Positions 40,212-49,065 of a DNA stretch of 64,000 nucleotides are shown one piece after another (within the stretch, counting starts at the first letter, position 1; every line of letters begins with the position of its first letter). Where the stretch lies: the NCBI GenBank assembly GCA_910587555.1, contig CAJULV010000001.1, positions 1-64,000 of the forward strand, given 5' to 3'. This DNA is from an uncultured Acetatifactor sp. (GTDB lineage: Bacteria; Bacillota; Clostridia; Lachnospirales; Lachnospiraceae). The translations under genes and the position numbers were made by a program. The notes under the pieces are model-generated. The model ran no database searches, was not told where the DNA came from, and was given only the letters and a program-made list of their open reading frames with translations.

Positions 40212-41150
40212 ATGAAGGAAGCGGAGAAAGAACCGGGAAAGGCACAGACAAAAATAGCATGGAAAAGCAGTCTGCTGCTCTTTCTGGCAGCATTTATCTG
40301 GGGGACTGCCTTTGTGGCGCAGAGCGTGGGCATGGATTATCTGGGGCCTTTGAGCTTCAACGGTGCCAGGTTCCTGATGGGAAGCGCGGTGCTTCTGCCG
40401 GTGATTGGCAGCAACAGGGTGAAGAGGAAAAGGGAAGGAAGGAAACCGGCGGATTTTAAGGCTGCGGTTAAGGGTGGTATATGCTGCGGCCTGGTGCTGT
40501 GCGGAGCGTCCCTGTTACAGCAGTACGGCATCCTGTATACCACGGTGGGAAAGGCTGGCTTTATCACGGCATTATATATCATCCTGGTCCCCGTATTCGG
40601 GATCTTTTTAAAAAAGAAGATAGCGCGGAAGGTCTGGGCAGGCGCGGTGATTGCGGCAATCGGCATGTACCTGCTGTGCATGAGTGAGAGCCTTTTCCTC
40701 GGCAGGGGAGACAGCCTTGTCTTTCTCTGTGCCGTTCTCTTTTCCGTACACATTTTGGTGATTGATTATTTTTCACCCAAAGCGGACGGAATAGAGCTTT
40801 CCTGCATCCAGTTTCTGACTGCGGGCGTAATGGCAGGCATTCCCGCATTTTTTATCGAGAAACCCGGTATGCAGGATTTCGTGAACGGTTTCCTTCCACT
40901 GGCGTATGCAGGGATTTTTTCGTGCGGTATTGCATATACGCTCCAGGTGCTGGGGCAGAAGGGGACGGACCCGGCCATAGCGTCTCTGATCCTGAGTCTT
41001 GAATCCACGGTCTCGGTGCTGGCAGGCTGGGTGATTCTGCAGCAGGCCCTGACAGGCAGGGAACTGGCAGGCTGCGCATTGGTTTTCTGCGCGGTGATAC
41101 TGGTTCAGCTTCCGGAAAAAGCGAACGGAAGGAAGCTTTCCCAGGGGTGA
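40212..41150 (+). CDS. DMT-superfamily (EamA) transporter
   Basis: A 312-residue inner-membrane protein with ten hydrophobic segments in two EamA repeats. Typical features are FLAAFIWGTAFVAQ at the start of repeat 1, GARFLMGSAVLLP, LYTTVGKAGFITALYIILVPVFG at the end of repeat 1, and ISLILSLESTVSVLAGWVIL-like residues (ASLILSLESTVSVLAGWV) in repeat 2. Members export or import amino acids, nucleotides or drugs; the substrate is not predictable. Starts after GGGAAAGG. Confidence 0.9.
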   Translation: MKEAEKEPGKAQTKIAWKSSLLLFLAAFIWGTAFVAQSVGMDYLGPLSFNGARFLMGSAVLLPVIGSNRVKRKREGRKPADFKAAVKGGICCGLVLCGASLLQQYGILYTTVGKAGFITALYIILVPVFGIFLKKKIARKVWAGAVIAAIGMYLLCMSESLFLGRGDSLVFLCAVLFSVHILVIDYFSPKADGIELSCIQFLTAGVMAGIPAFFIEKPGMQDFVNGFLPLAYAGIFSCGIAYTLQVLGQKGTDPAIASLILSLESTVSVLAGWVILQQALTGRELAGCALVFCAVILVQLPEKANGRKLSQG

Positions 41151-41225
41151 AGGGATTTTGTTGACGGAAGAAGTGTATCATGTTATATTTGCGATATACC
41201 AATGAAAATGAGGAGATGTACAAAA

Positions 41226-42116
41226 ATGTTTCATTTATTCGGAAAAAAAGGAGCAGCTTTGGAGGCTGACCTGGCAGAGTATCAGCGGAAACGGAACTGG
41301 GCAGGGCTGGCGAAGGCTTATTACCGTCTGGGGACGGAGGCTATGGATAACGGAAATCCAAATCGTGCCGTGTTGTGGCTTAGCCGGGCAGACACCATCT
41401 ACAGTGCCGATGATGCGGTGTATACTGCGGTAGGTGAGAAATTGATAAACGACTGCTCCGAGCGTATTGCCAGGCTGGAATGTGAGCCGCTGCTGTACAA
41501 TACCGTCCCGGCCAAGGTGGAAGAAATGGCGGAAGCTTTGGGGGATGTGAAGATTCGTGTATGGGGGCTGCTGTCGCTGGCCCGATTTGTGAAACTGGGA
41601 AAGAGAGTGGCAGGCCTGCCCGGATGTGAGGTTTTCGGGAGACTGGGCTGGGCTGTGGACACGGTGCAGAAATCGCTGCAGGAGCCGCCCACCGAGGAGG
41701 AATTTAACGGATTGCGGGATATGTGCGGTGAACTCTATGAACTGGGAGACAGCCCGGAATTCTGGGGGGTTGGAAGTGAGATTAATGTCCCGGGCGGCGC
41801 GGCTTTCCAGGTTTTTGACTTTAACGGAATGCAGGGGATCCATCTGGAGATTGACGCCTATCTGGACACGCATCTGAAGACGATATGTGCCCTGGGGCAG
41901 GGAGAGGAGCTTCCGTCTCCGGAGACCGGCATTATCACCGCGGCGCTGCTGCCGGATTATTATGTGCGGACAGGTGCGGGAAATCCGGAGGAGATTCCGC
42001 AGGTCAAGGATGAACTGGAGCGGATTTGGCATGATTATGAGTTTGTATGTGCTGACATTACATGGGAGCTGATCAGGCAGAGAATTGAGGCTTATAAGGA
42101 AATAGACATTTTATAA
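41226..42116 (+). CDS. Hypothetical TPR-like cytoplasmic protein
   Basis: A 296-residue soluble acidic protein that I do not recognise as a named family. Residues 15-60 (LAEYQRKRNWAGLAKAYYRLGTEAMDNGNPNRAVLWLSRADTIY) look like one or two tetratricopeptide-like helix pairs. The rest is mixed, with GGAAFQVFDFNGMQGIHLEIDAYLDTHL suggesting a separate alpha/beta domain. ATG 41226 follows GAGGAGA; an in-frame start at 41202 is less likely. It lies 54 bp before the lipoprotein gene and may share its transcript. Confidence 0.6.
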   Translation: MFHLFGKKGAALEADLAEYQRKRNWAGLAKAYYRLGTEAMDNGNPNRAVLWLSRADTIYSADDAVYTAVGEKLINDCSERIARLECEPLLYNTVPAKVEEMAEALGDVKIRVWGLLSLARFVKLGKRVAGLPGCEVFGRLGWAVDTVQKSLQEPPTEEEFNGLRDMCGELYELGDSPEFWGVGSEINVPGGAAFQVFDFNGMQGIHLEIDAYLDTHLKTICALGQGEELPSPETGIITAALLPDYYVRTGAGNPEEIPQVKDELERIWHDYEFVCADITWELIRQRIEAYKEIDIL

Positions 42117-42170
42117 CGGTCAGGCCATCAGGGCGTATAGGCAGCCGGGATGGCGGGAAGGCGCAGGTTG

Positions 42171-44657
42171 ATGAAGAAAGGGATTCTGGCAGTCGTATGG
42201 ATTTGCCTGGTGATATTTTGCTGCGGATGCGGCGGTAAAGCGGGGGAAAACCTGAAGGATTACAAAATTTATCGTGTGGAGGGGGAAGATCCTGCAGGAC
42301 TGACCCGGTTTTTGATTGATCTGGCAAAAGAGGAAGCGGGAGCACGTCTGAAAAATACGGCGGACAGTCAGGCTGCCGGAATCAATCTGCTTCTTTCGGA
42401 GGCGTCGGCTAACGAATACGGATATACCATAACGGGTATGATGCCCAAGGGGTTTGCAGTTTGCCGTCAGGAAAATCGGATTTTACTGCTGTCACCCACG
42501 GAGGAAGGTATCAGGCGGGCATGCAGATATTTTCTCGGCAGCCTGGTGGCGGAGGACGGCAGCCTGCTTCTGGGTCCTGGGGAGCGGTACACGGATACGG
42601 GGCGGGAATTGCGGGAAGCGGTTTATATAGGAGACACTGCCATCGGGGAATATGTCATAGAGTATGGAGGGAAAGAAGCGCTGCCCGTATGCGAGGAGCT
42701 GCAGTCCTATATCTGGAGGACGTCGGGAGAATTGCTTTCGGTGGAAGCTGCAGGTGAGCAGAAAAACGCGGCAATCCGTCTGGAAGTAGACGGAGACGGC
42801 GGGAAGGGCATTGTGATAGAGGACGGCCAGGTCACGATTACGGGGACGGATGTGTCCGGCCTTTTCCGGGAAATGTATCTGTTTTTAAATCTTTATCTGG
42901 GCTGGATGGATGCAGGGAAACCGGATGCCCATATCAGCAGTGTTTCCCGGAAGATTTATGTGCCGTCCAATGTGGCGCCCCGGGAATCGTGGATAGAGGA
43001 GAGAGAGGCAATCGTTACCCTCTGGAATGTGGAATTTACCAGAGGGGTATATAAGAATGAGGCTGTGAGCCTGAAAAACAACATTCTGGATTATACCGGG
43101 GATCAGCTTTACGAGTATGTGAAAATGCTGCATTTCTGCGGTTTTACGGGGATTCAGGCCACGGATATGTGTTCTGCATGGGCAGGGGCTGACAGCTATC
43201 AGGCAGTACATGAGAAGCTCCGCATGCTGGCGGACGCGGCACATTCCCTCGACATGAAATTCACGCTCTGGGTGTGGGGCGCAAAGTTTTCCGGCTTCAG
43301 CTGGACGGACCCCACCGTGTCCTATGCGGCGGGGGAAAGCGGAAGGGCCTGCGACAATCCGCAGACATACGCCACATTCGAAAAGTATTATTCCATTTAC
43401 GCCGAACTGGCGGACTGCTGCGACAGGGTCATCGGCCACTATTACGACCCGGGCGAGCTGGAATCTGCGGATGACATTGCTTTTTTCGCCCGGATGCTTC
43501 GGGATAAGTTTCTGGCGGTCAACCCGGATATTGACTTCGGGGTGAGCTGCTGGGTGGACAAGTACGATAAAAAGAAATTCGTCAATGCGCTGGGGAGCGA
43601 TATCACCCTGTACGAGGGGACATTTGAGGATGTGCAGGAATATGCGGACTTCCGGCAGGAAATCGTGTCTCTTGGGACCAGGTTGGGCACATGGGCATGG
43701 AATACCTGCGAGATGGAAATTGACCAGATGGCACAGATGAATTTTAATATGGATATTATCAGGGAGAAGTACCAAATTGCCAGAAAGTCTGACGAGATAT
43801 GCAAGCCATCTTACTGGAGCGAGATGGACAGCTATCATGTGCTGAACGCTTTCTCACTGTACTGTGCGGGGCAGCTGCTGATTGACCCGGATACGGACGC
43901 GGAGAAGCTGTACCGGCAGCTGTCCGAGGCCGCCGTGGGTCGGGAGTACGCGGAGGCCTTCACGCAGATGCTTATGCTGATTCAGGACGCCCGCTCGGGA
44001 AATACCTGGAGCCGGTATTGGTGGAACAGCGATGACTATATTTTAAAAAGCGAGGCATACCCGGCGCAGAGCATTCTGGAGAGGTGCAATCGTTTTATAC
44101 CGGTGCTGCAGGAGATGATAGATGCCGGCATAGAAAGCGGTGGATTTCCATTTCCCATCCCCCTGAAAGAAGTGCTGCAGATGATGCTGCCCCATTTGGA
44201 GCAGATCAGGGCATACGCACAGTTTAGAATCGGATTGGCGGAGCTGACGGAAAAATGGCGGCAGGGAATGTCAGGGGAAGAGGTAAGCGCCGCGCTTCGG
44301 GAAATCGCCCGCCCCATACCGGACTACAATAGTGTAATCGGACTTTGGGGACAAGTAGAAGCCAGGGCGCAGCGGGAAATGGTACTTGACTTTTGCCGGG
44401 AGGCTTCACTGGAGGTTCCGGTGTATCCTGCCTGGGACAGACAGCGCAAAAATTACATCTGCGCCCAGATTGCGGCAGACCAGAAGGGAATGGATACTCC
44501 TTTGAAGGTGTATGCCCCCTATTATCAGTATGGGATTGCGTTCGGTGAGACGGAGCGGCTGGTTCAGGAATTGGTGGAGGAGGGGCTTCTTGTCCGGGAA
44601 GGGGACGGAAGCGTGTTTTTGGCGGATTGGGAGAAGTACCGCTATCATTTTGACTGA
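42171..44657 (+). CDS. Lipoprotein with a glycoside-hydrolase-like domain
   Basis: An 828-residue lipoprotein: signal peptide of about 20 residues ending in a lipobox-like VIFCCGC, so it would be anchored outside the membrane. Residues about 140-265 resemble the small alpha/beta domain that precedes the catalytic barrel in GH20/GH84/GH67-type hydrolases (KEALPVCEELQSYIWRTSG, GLFREMYLFLNLYLG). A barrel-like region follows (LYEYVKMLHFCGFTGIQATDM, LDMKFTLWVWGA, RVIGHYYDPGEL) with several candidate acidic residues, then a helical C-terminus. The precise family is not recognised. Next to a GH94 phosphorylase and a mutase, a role in releasing disaccharides from amino-sugar glycans is plausible. Confidence 0.6.
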   Translation: MKKGILAVVWICLVIFCCGCGGKAGENLKDYKIYRVEGEDPAGLTRFLIDLAKEEAGARLKNTADSQAAGINLLLSEASANEYGYTITGMMPKGFAVCRQENRILLLSPTEEGIRRACRYFLGSLVAEDGSLLLGPGERYTDTGRELREAVYIGDTAIGEYVIEYGGKEALPVCEELQSYIWRTSGELLSVEAAGEQKNAAIRLEVDGDGGKGIVIEDGQVTITGTDVSGLFREMYLFLNLYLGWMDAGKPDAHISSVSRKIYVPSNVAPRESWIEEREAIVTLWNVEFTRGVYKNEAVSLKNNILDYTGDQLYEYVKMLHFCGFTGIQATDMCSAWAGADSYQAVHEKLRMLADAAHSLDMKFTLWVWGAKFSGFSWTDPTVSYAAGESGRACDNPQTYATFEKYYSIYAELADCCDRVIGHYYDPGELESADDIAFFARMLRDKFLAVNPDIDFGVSCWVDKYDKKKFVNALGSDITLYEGTFEDVQEYADFRQEIVSLGTRLGTWAWNTCEMEIDQMAQMNFNMDIIREKYQIARKSDEICKPSYWSEMDSYHVLNAFSLYCAGQLLIDPDTDAEKLYRQLSEAAVGREYAEAFTQMLMLIQDARSGNTWSRYWWNSDDYILKSEAYPAQSILERCNRFIPVLQEMIDAGIESGGFPFPIPLKEVLQMMLPHLEQIRAYAQFRIGLAELTEKWRQGMSGEEVSAALREIARPIPDYNSVIGLWGQVEARAQREMVLDFCREASLEVPVYPAWDRQRKNYICAQIAADQKGMDTPLKVYAPYYQYGIAFGETERLVQELVEEGLLVREGDGSVFLADWEKYRYHFD

Positions 44658-44708
44658 TCGGAATGAGCGTCCGGTCCGAAAATTTGTCAGAAAACACCAA
44701 TTCTTGAA

Positions 44709-44737
44709 TTGACTAAATCCAAAAAGTTGTTTATCAT
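44709..44737 (+). promoter_or_regulatory. Promoter of the phosphorylase-mutase operon
   Basis: TTGACT (44709-44714), 17-bp spacer, TATCAT (44732-44737), 55 bp upstream of the GH94 start. Confidence 0.65.
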
Positions 44738-44792
44738 AGACATAGACAACTGCTTTAGGGTGGGACGGAGTCTATTTTGAGGAGGTATGTAA

Positions 44793-47192
44793 ATGCGTTA
44801 CGGACATTTTGACAATGAAAAGAGGGAATATGTGATTGACAGGGTCGATATTCCCACATCCTGGACCAATTATCTCGGGGTGGAGGATACCTGTGCGGTG
44901 GTAAACCACACCGCCGGCGGATATTTGTTTTATAAGACGCCGGAATATCACAGAATTACCCGCTTCCACGGAAACAGTATCCCGATGGACAGGCCTGGGC
45001 ACTATGTGTACATCCGGGATGACGAGAGCCGGGATTATTGGAGCGTTTCCTGGCAGCCGGTAGGCAAACCGCTGGAAGAGGCAGATTACAAATGTATTCA
45101 TGGCATGTCTTATTCCAGGTATATGTGTGACTACAATAAAATCAAGGCGGAACAGACACTGGTAATCCCGCTGGGGGATGCCGTGGAATTGTGGGATGTG
45201 AAGATTAAAAATGAGGATGACAGGCCCAGGGCGCTGAGCGTCTATTCCTATTGTGAGTTTTCCTTCCACCACATCGCGTTTGACAATCAGAACTTTCAGA
45301 TGAGCATGTACTGCTCCGGTTCCACTTACGAAGACGGAATCATTGAGTATGACCTGTTCTATGAACAGTTCGGATTCCAGTATTTTACCGCAAACTTTGA
45401 GCCGGACGGATTTGACTGCCTGCGCGACAGGTTCATCGGGGCGTACCGGAGCGAAAACAATCCCATAGCCGTGGAACAGGGGGCGTGCAGCGGAAGCTTT
45501 GAGAAGGGGAATAATCACTGCGGCTCCCTTCAAAAGAAAGTGGTGCTGCAGCCGGGCGAAGAAATCCGCCTGGTGTTCATGCTCGGCGAGGGCGGCAGGG
45601 AAGTCGGAAGAAAGATGCGGGACAAATACGCATGTCCGGAAACCGTTGACCGGGTATATGCGGATTTGCGGAATTTCTGGGAGACAAAGTGCCGGAAGCT
45701 TCAGATTCAGACACCGAATGAGAACATGAATACGCTTCTGAATACATGGACGCTTTATCAATCGGAAATTAACGTCATGTTCTCCAGGTTTGCGTCCTTT
45801 ATCGAAGTCGGCGGGAGAGTGGGCCTCGGCTACAGGGATACGGCACAGGATGCAATGACAATCCCGCATTCGAATCCGAAAAAGTGCAAACAGCGTATTG
45901 TGGAGCTGCTCCGCGGGCTGGTGTCTTCAGGATATGGGCTGCATCTGTTCCAGCCGGAATGGTTTGACCCGGAGGATAAGGGGGAAGAGCCTTTCAAGTC
46001 GCCCACCGTTATACCCAAGGCGGATAAAAATTCTATCATCCACGGGCTGGAGGATACTTGCTCGGACGACGCGCTGTGGCTGGTGCCCTCTATTGTAGAG
46101 TACATCAAGGAGACGGGAGAGTTCCAGTTCCTGGACGAGGTGATTACCTACGCCGATAAGGGGGAGGGAACGGTTTATGAGCATATGGTGAAGATTCTGG
46201 ATTTCTCCGCGGAGCAAATCGGCGCCCATGGTGTGTGCAAGGGACTTCGTGCGGACTGGAATGACTGCCTGAACCTGGGAGGCGGCGAGAGCGCCATGGT
46301 TTCTTTCCTGCATTATTGGGCAATACGGAACTTTATTGAAGTCGCCGAATACAAGAACCGCCGGGAGGATGTGGAAAAATACACGGCCATCATGGAAAAG
46401 ATTGCGAAGACCGCTGAGGACGAGCTTTGGGACGGTGCATGGTATATCCGCGGGATTACGAAGAACGGCAAGAAAATAGGGACATCCGGGGACAGGGAAG
46501 GAAAAGTGCATTTGGAATCCAATTCCTGGGCAGTTGTTTCCGGTGCGGCTCCCTATGATAAGGCAGTCAGGGCCATGGATTCCGTGGACGAGTATCTCTA
46601 TACGCCATATGGCCTGATGCTGAACGCACCGTCCTATACCGTGCCGGATGACGACATCGGTTTTGTGACGAGGGTGTATCCGGGCGTGAAGGAAAACGGA
46701 GCTGTATTCAGCCATCCGAATCCCTGGGCGTGGGTTGCCGAATGTATGTTGGGCCGTGGTGACAGGGCAATGAAGTTCTATGACGCTTTGTGCCCCAGCC
46801 GCCAGAATGACATGATTGAAATCCGGGAAGCAGAGCCTTATTCCTACTGCCAGTTTATTATGGGAAAGGACCATACAGCACACGGGCGGGCAAGACACCC
46901 GTTTATGACGGGAAGCGGCGGCTGGTCTTACTTTGCGGCTACCAGGTACATTCTCGGCATTCGTCCGCAGTTTGACCATCTTGAAATAGACCCCTGTATT
47001 CCGGCAGACTGGAAAGCTTTCGAGGCCACGAGGGAGTGGCGCGGCGTAGAATACCGCATTCAGGTGGAGAATCCGGAAGGCGTCATGAAAGGGGTAAAGG
47101 AATACTGGATGGACGGCGTGAAGGTAGACCGGATCCCGCTTGCGGAAAGCGGCAGAGTACATGAAATAAAGGTAGTTATGGGGCATTCCTGA
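44793..47192 (+). CDS. GH94 glycoside phosphorylase, chitobiose-phosphorylase-like
   Basis: A 799-residue cytoplasmic enzyme of family GH94 (beta-sandwich N-terminus, alpha/alpha barrel, C-terminal domain). Family motifs: RVGLGYRDTAQDAM near residue 350, EDTCSDDALWLVPSI near 418, the catalytic RADWNDCLNLGGG with Asp491 as general acid, and YPGVKENGAVFSHPNPWAWVAEC near 630. Length and catalytic position agree with the known N,N'-diacetylchitobiose phosphorylase (about 800 residues, catalytic Asp near 492), more than with cellobiose phosphorylases. It would split a beta-disaccharide with phosphate into sugar-1-phosphate and monosaccharide. GGAGG precedes the ATG. Exact substrate remains to be shown. 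Confidence 0.85.
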   Translation: MRYGHFDNEKREYVIDRVDIPTSWTNYLGVEDTCAVVNHTAGGYLFYKTPEYHRITRFHGNSIPMDRPGHYVYIRDDESRDYWSVSWQPVGKPLEEADYKCIHGMSYSRYMCDYNKIKAEQTLVIPLGDAVELWDVKIKNEDDRPRALSVYSYCEFSFHHIAFDNQNFQMSMYCSGSTYEDGIIEYDLFYEQFGFQYFTANFEPDGFDCLRDRFIGAYRSENNPIAVEQGACSGSFEKGNNHCGSLQKKVVLQPGEEIRLVFMLGEGGREVGRKMRDKYACPETVDRVYADLRNFWETKCRKLQIQTPNENMNTLLNTWTLYQSEINVMFSRFASFIEVGGRVGLGYRDTAQDAMTIPHSNPKKCKQRIVELLRGLVSSGYGLHLFQPEWFDPEDKGEEPFKSPTVIPKADKNSIIHGLEDTCSDDALWLVPSIVEYIKETGEFQFLDEVITYADKGEGTVYEHMVKILDFSAEQIGAHGVCKGLRADWNDCLNLGGGESAMVSFLHYWAIRNFIEVAEYKNRREDVEKYTAIMEKIAKTAEDELWDGAWYIRGITKNGKKIGTSGDREGKVHLESNSWAVVSGAAPYDKAVRAMDSVDEYLYTPYGLMLNAPSYTVPDDDIGFVTRVYPGVKENGAVFSHPNPWAWVAECMLGRGDRAMKFYDALCPSRQNDMIEIREAEPYSYCQFIMGKDHTAHGRARHPFMTGSGGWSYFAATRYILGIRPQFDHLEIDPCIPADWKAFEATREWRGVEYRIQVENPEGVMKGVKEYWMDGVKVDRIPLAESGRVHEIKVVMGHS

Positions 47193-47263
47193 CGTCGCTG
47201 ATGCCGAAGCCGGCATAACAGGAAGTATGGAAAATAGTTGGAATAAGGAGAGAGGGACACCAT

Positions 47264-48703
47264 ATGATTCAGTTTGGAACCGGCGGCTGGAGAGCCGTCA
47301 TAGGAGAAGAATTCACCAAGGCGAATATACAGATTCTTGCCAAGGCAATGGCGTGGAAAATGAAGGCAGAGGGTGTGGCGGATAAGGGGATTGTGATTGG
47401 ATATGACCGCCGGTTTCTGTCCAAGGAGACCATTTACTGGTCCTGTGAAGTGTGGGCGAAGGAAGGAATCAAAACCTGGTTCGTCAACCGTTCCGTACCT
47501 ACGCCGCTGATCATGTTCTACGTGATGAAGCATGATTTTCCATATGGGATGATGGTTACGGCAAGCCATAACCCGTCGCTTTACAACGGCATTAAAGTGT
47601 TTACCGCAGGCGGGCGCGATGCAAATGAAGAAGTGACGAAGGACATTGAGCGTTACATTGAGAAGGTGGAGGAAGCCTGCCGCAACGAACCCATAGAAAC
47701 CATTCGCTATGAAGAAGCACTGGCGGCGGGGATGGTGGTGGAGTTCTGCCCGCTGAACGAATATCTGGATAACATTATCGGAAATATTAATATGCAGGCA
47801 ATCCGGGACGCGGCGCTTCATGTGGTTCTGGATCCCATGTACGGTGTAAGCCAGACCTCCCTGAAAACGATTCTTGTGACGGCGCGGTGCGATTTGGATA
47901 TCATCAATGAGAGACACGACACCTTATTCGGAGGTAAGCTCCCGGCGCCTACAAATACAACTCTGCGTGCGCTGCAGACATATGTAATCGACTATAACTG
48001 CGACATAGGCCTTGCGACTGACGGAGATGCGGACAGGATTGGCGTGGTTGACGATACAGGAAGATTCCTGCATCCCAACGATATTCTGGTTCTGCTGTAT
48101 TATTACCTGCTGAAGTATAAGGGATGGAAAGGACCCGTCGTGCGGAATATCGGTACCACCCATGTGCTTGATAAGGTGGCGGAGAGCTTCGGCGAAAAAT
48201 GCTATGAGGTTCCCGTGGGATTTAAGCATATTTCGGCGAAAATGCAGGAGACAAACGCATTGCTTGGAGGGGAATCCTCCGGGGGACTCACGGTACGCGG
48301 CCATATAAACGGAAAGGACGGCGTCTATGCCGCTGCGCTTCTTGTGGAAATGCTTGCGGTGACAGGAGAAAAGATGTCTGAAATCGCCGAGAACATCAGA
48401 AAGGAATACGGTTCCATTTTTATGGAGGAGCGTTCCTACAAGTTCACGGAGGAGAAGAAGGCGGAAATTTACCACATCCTGCAGGAGGAAAGGAGAGTAC
48501 CCGAACTGCCCTTCGAGGTGGACAAGGTATCCTATATGGATGGCAGCAAGGTATATTTCAAAAACGGCGGCTGGGTATTGGCCCGTTTCTCCGGAACGGA
48601 ACCGCTGCTGCGTATTTTCTGTGAGATGCCTACTGACGAAGCGGCTAAGACAGTAAGTAATTTGTATGAGGAATTTCTCAATCTGCCGGCTAAGTCTCAT
48701 TGA
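47264..48703 (+). CDS. Phosphohexomutase (phosphoglucomutase/phosphomannomutase family)
   Basis: A 479-residue alpha-D-phosphohexomutase. The phosphoserine loop TASHNPSLYNG lies near residue 103 with the catalytic Ser, the metal-binding loop ATDGDADRIG near 250, the sugar-specificity loop GGESSGG near 338 and the phosphate-binding loop RFSGTEPLLR near 443. It interconverts sugar-1-phosphate and sugar-6-phosphate. Its position 71 bp after the GH94 gene shows that it most likely processes the phosphorylase product (glucose-1-P or N-acetylglucosamine-1-P) into the 6-phosphate for catabolism. Start behind AGGAGAGAGG. Confidence 0.9.
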   Translation: MIQFGTGGWRAVIGEEFTKANIQILAKAMAWKMKAEGVADKGIVIGYDRRFLSKETIYWSCEVWAKEGIKTWFVNRSVPTPLIMFYVMKHDFPYGMMVTASHNPSLYNGIKVFTAGGRDANEEVTKDIERYIEKVEEACRNEPIETIRYEEALAAGMVVEFCPLNEYLDNIIGNINMQAIRDAALHVVLDPMYGVSQTSLKTILVTARCDLDIINERHDTLFGGKLPAPTNTTLRALQTYVIDYNCDIGLATDGDADRIGVVDDTGRFLHPNDILVLLYYYLLKYKGWKGPVVRNIGTTHVLDKVAESFGEKCYEVPVGFKHISAKMQETNALLGGESSGGLTVRGHINGKDGVYAAALLVEMLAVTGEKMSEIAENIRKEYGSIFMEERSYKFTEEKKAEIYHILQEERRVPELPFEVDKVSYMDGSKVYFKNGGWVLARFSGTEPLLRIFCEMPTDEAAKTVSNLYEEFLNLPAKSH

Positions 48704-48979
48704 TGTACCGGGTGTGATATCCTGCCATCAGGGGTGAGAATAGGCTGAATCTGCCGGGGGGATGCATGTGGCCGCGTGAGGCCCGCATCCCTTCCGGACT
48801 GCAGAGAAGTCCTACATAATGGTTTGAATAAGATTTCCGGCTGCGGGTAGATACCGCAGTTTTTTTGTGCAGGCCCGTGCGGCGGAAGTTTGCCGGTATA
48901 TCTGCCGGTACCTGCGGAACGCCTTTGCCGTGGAAAACCGATGGGGGCTTTACAGGTAAAAATTAGTGGTAAGTACTTC
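48704..48979. other. Intergenic region with secondary structure
   Basis: No gene seen. GGGATGC (near 48757) and GCATCCC (near 48786) can pair around an inner GGCC stem, and the operon terminator lies at 48841-48866. Confidence 0.45.
48841..48866 (+). terminator. Intrinsic terminator after the phosphohexomutase gene
   Basis: CTGCGG (48841-48846) with CCGCAG (48854-48859), 7-base loop, seven T residues. Confidence 0.75.
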
Positions 48980-49008
48980 TTGCTATTTCGTTAGGGGATT
49001 GCTATAAT
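48980..49008 (+). promoter_or_regulatory. Promoter of the large surface protein gene
   Basis: TTGCTA (48980-48985), 17-bp spacer, TATAAT (49003-49008), 57 bp upstream of the start. Confidence 0.65.
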
Positions 49009-49065
49009 GAGGCAGTGGAGCAGGTAATTGTATCCCGAATATGAAAAGGAGAAGGAGAGAAACGT

